From: Onishia taeanensis | GTDB taxonomy: Bacteria > Pseudomonadota > Gammaproteobacteria > Pseudomonadales > Halomonadaceae | Assembly (NCBI RefSeq): GCF_013349955.1 | Contig: NZ_JABVXC010000005.1 | Coordinates: 1-51,578, forward strand | DNA length: 51,578 bases | Direction: 5' to 3' | In this document: positions 49,701 through 51,578 of the stretch, piece by piece | Numbering within the stretch: the first letter of the stretch is position 1 | Layout of the letters: every line of letters begins with the position of its first letter | Translations under genes and position numbers: made by a program | Notes under the pieces: model-generated | Database searches by the model: none | The model's input: only the letters and a program-made list of their open reading frames with translations | What the model was told of the DNA's origin: nothing

Positions 49701-50372
49701 CAACAGGCACAGCAGGCTACCCATTGATGTCAGGCCTGCCACCGAGGTGGATGGCATATCGGACGTCAGGGGATAAACCAGTGTGAAGGCCCCGACGCCG
49801 GTTGCCAGCCAGCCAATCAGCCGGTAGATGAGTCGGGAGAACCCCGCTGTCGGAGACAAAAAGAAGCCGGCTCCCATGATCAAAACCAATGAGGCGGGTA
49901 ATGGGCTCAACCGTGGATGGCCGGTGAGCACGGCTAAATCGCTTTCAGTCGTTGGTGTGAACAGGGACTGAGCAAGGCCGTAGCTGGCCAATGCCATCAT
50001 CAGGCCGCCAGTCAGGCATCGCCAGCGTGGTTTGTGGGCCAGCAGCGCCAGCAGGCCGGCGCTGACGAGCATCACGGCAACGGCGCCGTCCAGGCTCAAC
50101 CGCCATTTGGATGGCAGAGATATAAAGCCCTGAAGGTCGAGCACGGGGGTGCTGGTGCCGATCAGCAGGCTGCTGGCGCCGATCAGGAAACTGCTGGTAA
50201 GCAGAATCAGCAGCCATGCTTGTATACAGAGTCGACGATTGGTGTGGTCCACACGCGATGCACCCTGTGGACCAGCATATATAGGGTCGTGCTGTTCATG
50301 AGGGGGAGTGGAAAAGCTGCTGACCATAATGTTGCTCGGCACTCGGCATAAAAAAGTTTTGCCGTTATACAT
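46737..50372 (-). CDS. Large membrane PAS-PAS-GGDEF-EAL c-di-GMP protein
   Basis: 1211 residues from ATG 50372; ATG 50327 (residue 16) is an alternative, both with weak ribosome sites. About six to seven hydrophobic segments lie at 50-270, then a likely periplasmic region (about 275-495), another TM near 500-520, two PAS domains (about 535-650 and 660-785), GGDEF (about 790-945) and EAL (about 955-1205). The GGDEF site RLGGDEF near 857-863 is intact, and RTSD five residues upstream matches the I-site. The EAL site has EALVRW near 986, NLSPLQF, ELTEG, IDDFGTG, KIDRSF and VAEGIE, so both synthesis and breakdown of c-di-GMP are possible on sequence. Its position between two chemoreceptor genes suggests a link to motility. 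Which activity dominates is unknown. Confidence 0.92.
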   Translation of the reverse strand: MYNGKTFLCRVPSNIMVSSFSTPPHEQHDPIYAGPQGASRVDHTNRRLCIQAWLLILLTSSFLIGASSLLIGTSTPVLDLQGFISLPSKWRLSLDGAVAVMLVSAGLLALLAHKPRWRCLTGGLMMALASYGLAQSLFTPTTESDLAVLTGHPRLSPLPASLVLIMGAGFFLSPTAGFSRLIYRLIGWLATGVGAFTLVYPLTSDMPSTSVAGLTSMGSLLCLLLGVGLLIISRICAYPVLSLPRPAIVACGFGVAISVLFWLGSSWVQQSERIDAADELVSNIAYGMEQRIELRVEMIERLTKRWLTLREPVRGSVRNIQQVEVRSFLGDEPSLQAIAYLGPDGQPRWQRGRKPEDILWLSDQLADTDALGWRHHPDGMNQRIQWHFPDPERSSYGVLAVTLDDDQHTTLAVFDFTKIISLLRYLNTGGFTITYSSGDQEWGRLYAEDWHEGMAQRVFASHQVSLPGGATYTITARDSPLSLASLPGVLPVLFGLIGLGFTYFLIISRALVAIRDAQATALQRSEQRFRSLFTQHPDAVFSHTRDGIYDGLNPAAEAVTGLTERELVGQHTRSIIREPACSPQDIQRTESAFQRAAKGTPNSYNMHITRAGRPAQALEVTLIPSIVQGEVDGIFGIVKDITARVMAEERQHILERSLEASSNGAVIIDVREDDHPVIYVNPAFTRITGYVQQEVIGHPLVFLKGDETAAQDIEQIQAAIEHGKSLSTTVRAYRRDGTAFWNQLFLSPVRDAEQHVTHFVSIMNDISESREQENQLAYQATHDVLTGLANRALFTDRLAHDVELATRKDQTLAVLFIDLDEFKPINDTLGHKVGDQLLCSVADRLKQGLRTSDTLARLGGDEFVLLLPDLTHPEEAADIADRLLEDLNRPHRVGEHELHVSASIGIAINCQGLDEPERLLQHADMAMYQAKQQGRNAYQQYTEDLDSKLSQRVTLRSELQEAIEHGHLRLHYQPLLNREGCVDGLEALVRWYHPTKGFISPATFIPIAEETGQIIPLSRWVMRKACQDARRLVDQGLLRGRMAINLSPLQFHRPNFLSTLRDVLSDTGLPVKHLELELTEGILMRDTDGAIDILHALSSMGVSTAIDDFGTGFSSLSYLRDLPIDKIKIDRSFVQDAAKSDKNAAICQGVLTLAQQLELKVVAEGIETLEQREYLLSLGCEVFQGYLFAKPMPLDSLTTWLTRQMHASSDS

Positions 50373-50555
50373 GGTCAGGCTTCGAACGCAACTTTATTTA
50401 AATCGCCCATGTCAACGCTAGTACACAAGTGAAGTGTCTCGGCATTCCCGGAGACTTCAAGTCCAGAGAGGGCGGGGCCAAGAACGCTTCCAAACGATCT
50501 GGCGAGCGGTCGTACCTAAGCAGGGCCTTTCGCTACGTCTTTGGTCTATGTGTTC

Positions 50556-50583
50556 TCAAGTCGTTGGGCGTGAAGGCCGATAG
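50556..50583 (+). promoter_or_regulatory. FliA-like promoter of the second chemoreceptor gene
   Basis: TCAA at 50556-50559, 16 nt, then GCCGATAG at 50576-50583. It differs from the FliA consensus in one -35 base, the last -10 base and by one extra spacer base. It lies 46 nt before ATG 50629. The rest of 50373-50555 shows no gene. Confidence 0.5.
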
Positions 50584-50628
50584 CGGTAGTCATGTTGCGT
50601 TTCGCAAACCGCTATGGACAAAGCATTT

Positions 50629-51578
50629 ATGACGACAAAAAAAGCAAAACTAAGCTGGTGGAACCTAAAGACCAAAACCATGACGCTGGTGCTTGTTCCC
50701 ATGCTGCTGATCACCCTGATCCTGGTGGGGATGAAGACCTATCAGAGCATTGAGGATACTCACGAAAACTTGGCACAGCAGCGTGAAGAGCTGCTGGCAA
50801 GTCGCGAGCAGGCAGTGAAGGATGTGGTACTGGCCGCAAAGAGCGCCATTGCGCCCATCTACGATGACGCTGGCCCCAACGACGACGATGCCAAAGCCCG
50901 GGCGGCGGAGATTCTGCGGTCGATTCGTTTCGATGGCGAAAACTATATCTTTGTCTACGAGTACGACGGCACCAACGTGGTGCTGCCGCATGCTCGCGAC
51001 AAGGAAGGCACCAACCTGATTGGACTCCAGGATGCCAACGGCGACTACTTGGTTCGTGGCCTGATCAAGACCGCGCAAGACGGTGGTGGCTTCTATCAGT
51101 ACACATGGCCGCACCCTGAGACGCGAAAGGACGAAGCCAAATATTCCTACGCGGAACCATTGGAAAAATGGGGCTGGATGCTCGGCGCTGGCGTCTATGC
51201 GGTGGATGTGGAAGAGGCCATGGCCGGTGCCCGTGCCACGGCCAACGAAAACCTGCGCGACTCGATCATCAATTCGCTGCTGACGGCATTTGCTCTGTTT
51301 ATCGGTGTTGCGATATTGGCCAGCTTTCTGGTCAAACGCACCTTGCTACCGATCCGCTCTGCGGCCCAGACGATGAGCAACATCGCTAGCGGCAAGGGCG
51401 ATCTGACCCAGCGCCTGAACGTCTCGACTCACGACGAGGTCGGCCAACTGGCCGAGGGCTTTAATCTCTTCGTCTCGCGCATGCAGGACACCCTGCGTGA
51501 AGTGCGCAACAGCACCAATCACGTGCGTGATGCCGCGACGCAAATGGAGCAGGGCAGCCAGGAACTGGCCACCCGCAC
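50629..51578 (+). CDS. Methyl-accepting chemotaxis protein with single Cache domain (cut by window end)
   Basis: The frame is open from ATG 50629 (also ATG 50614, five codons upstream) to the end of the window, 316 codons, with no stop. TM1 lies at about 18-36 (MTLVLVPMLLITLILVG). The extracytoplasmic part is a single-Cache-2 type domain: GENYIFVYEYDGTNVVLPH near 104-122, GLIKTAQDGGGFYQYTWPHP near 144-163, and KWGWMLGAGVYAVDVE near 179-194. TM2 is at about 215-237, followed by a HAMP domain (LLPIRSAAQTMSNIASGKGD) and the start of the signalling coiled coil. Such domains often bind small carboxylates. The signalling tip lies outside the window. Confidence 0.9.
   Translation, partial: MTTKKAKLSWWNLKTKTMTLVLVPMLLITLILVGMKTYQSIEDTHENLAQQREELLASREQAVKDVVLAAKSAIAPIYDDAGPNDDDAKARAAEILRSIRFDGENYIFVYEYDGTNVVLPHARDKEGTNLIGLQDANGDYLVRGLIKTAQDGGGFYQYTWPHPETRKDEAKYSYAEPLEKWGWMLGAGVYAVDVEEAMAGARATANENLRDSIINSLLTAFALFIGVAILASFLVKRTLLPIRSAAQTMSNIASGKGDLTQRLNVSTHDEVGQLAEGFNLFVSRMQDTLREVRNSTNHVRDAATQMEQGSQELATR

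Noticed and set aside
50429..50632. 67-residue plus-strand ORF upstream of the second chemoreceptor
   Set aside because: No ribosome site or recognisable feature; it overlaps the FliA-like promoter and the chemoreceptor start in another frame.

Overview
The window looks like a chromosomal segment of a moderately halophilic gammaproteobacterium, most likely Halomonas or a close relative in the Halomonadaceae. The reasons are high GC with acidic proteins, a trkA/trkH potassium-uptake pair beside def-fmt-rsmB, and gammaproteobacterial neighbourhoods (dprA-tsaC-hemF-aroE; der-bamB-yfgM-hisS-ispG-rodZ-pilW-rlmN-ndk; iscR-cysE-trmJ/suhB; queA-tgt-yajC-secD-secF). The genus is inferred from the sequence and was not tested by a search.

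Layout. Positions 1-1784 are the distal end of an integron cassette array: three attC-like sites enclose two visibly AT-richer cassettes, a TIR-domain protein with an HNRKV-repeat coiled coil and a one-pass membrane coiled-coil protein. The first bases of each cassette are exactly complementary to its own inverse core site, which fixes the cassette borders. After the array come a CobB-like sirtuin, an exported metallo-beta-lactamase-fold protein, a bile-acid/sodium symporter family (BASS) transporter and the tRNA acp3U enzyme TapT (2.1-6.1 kb). A MITE-like palindromic element at 6.1-6.25 kb supplies the stop codons of both converging genes. A membrane GGDEF protein, a TraB-family protein, trkH, trkA, dodecin, rsmB, fmt and def follow on the minus strand (6.2-15.7 kb). 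Divergent from def are a LysM protein, dprA, tsaC, hemF and aroE on the plus strand (16.1-21.0 kb). A 14-bp tandem repeat, a small membrane protein, an M48 lipoprotein protease and a DUF815-type ATPase lie at 21.1-23.3 kb.

From 23.4 to 37.1 kb a long minus-strand block runs from trmJ and cysE through iscR-iscS-iscA to ndk, rlmN, pilW, rodZ, ispG, hisS, yfgM, bamB and der, covering Fe-S supply, tRNA and rRNA modification, isoprenoids, cell shape, pili and outer-membrane assembly. The isc part is reduced: iscU, hscB, hscA, fdx and iscX are absent and IscS ends about 22 residues early, at the tail known to contact IscU. suhB (37.3 kb) encodes an inositol-monophosphatase fold that has lost most of its metal-binding residues. 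The window then holds secF-secD-yajC-tgt-queA (minus), a tRNA-Leu(CAA) with a near-consensus promoter, and a signalling region: a chemoreceptor behind a consensus FliA promoter, a 1211-residue PAS-GGDEF-EAL protein, and a second chemoreceptor cut by the window end.

The strongest candidates for new biology are the integron-borne TIR cassette (a possible defence gene), the reduced isc operon with its tail-less IscS, and the apparently dead-enzyme SuhB.
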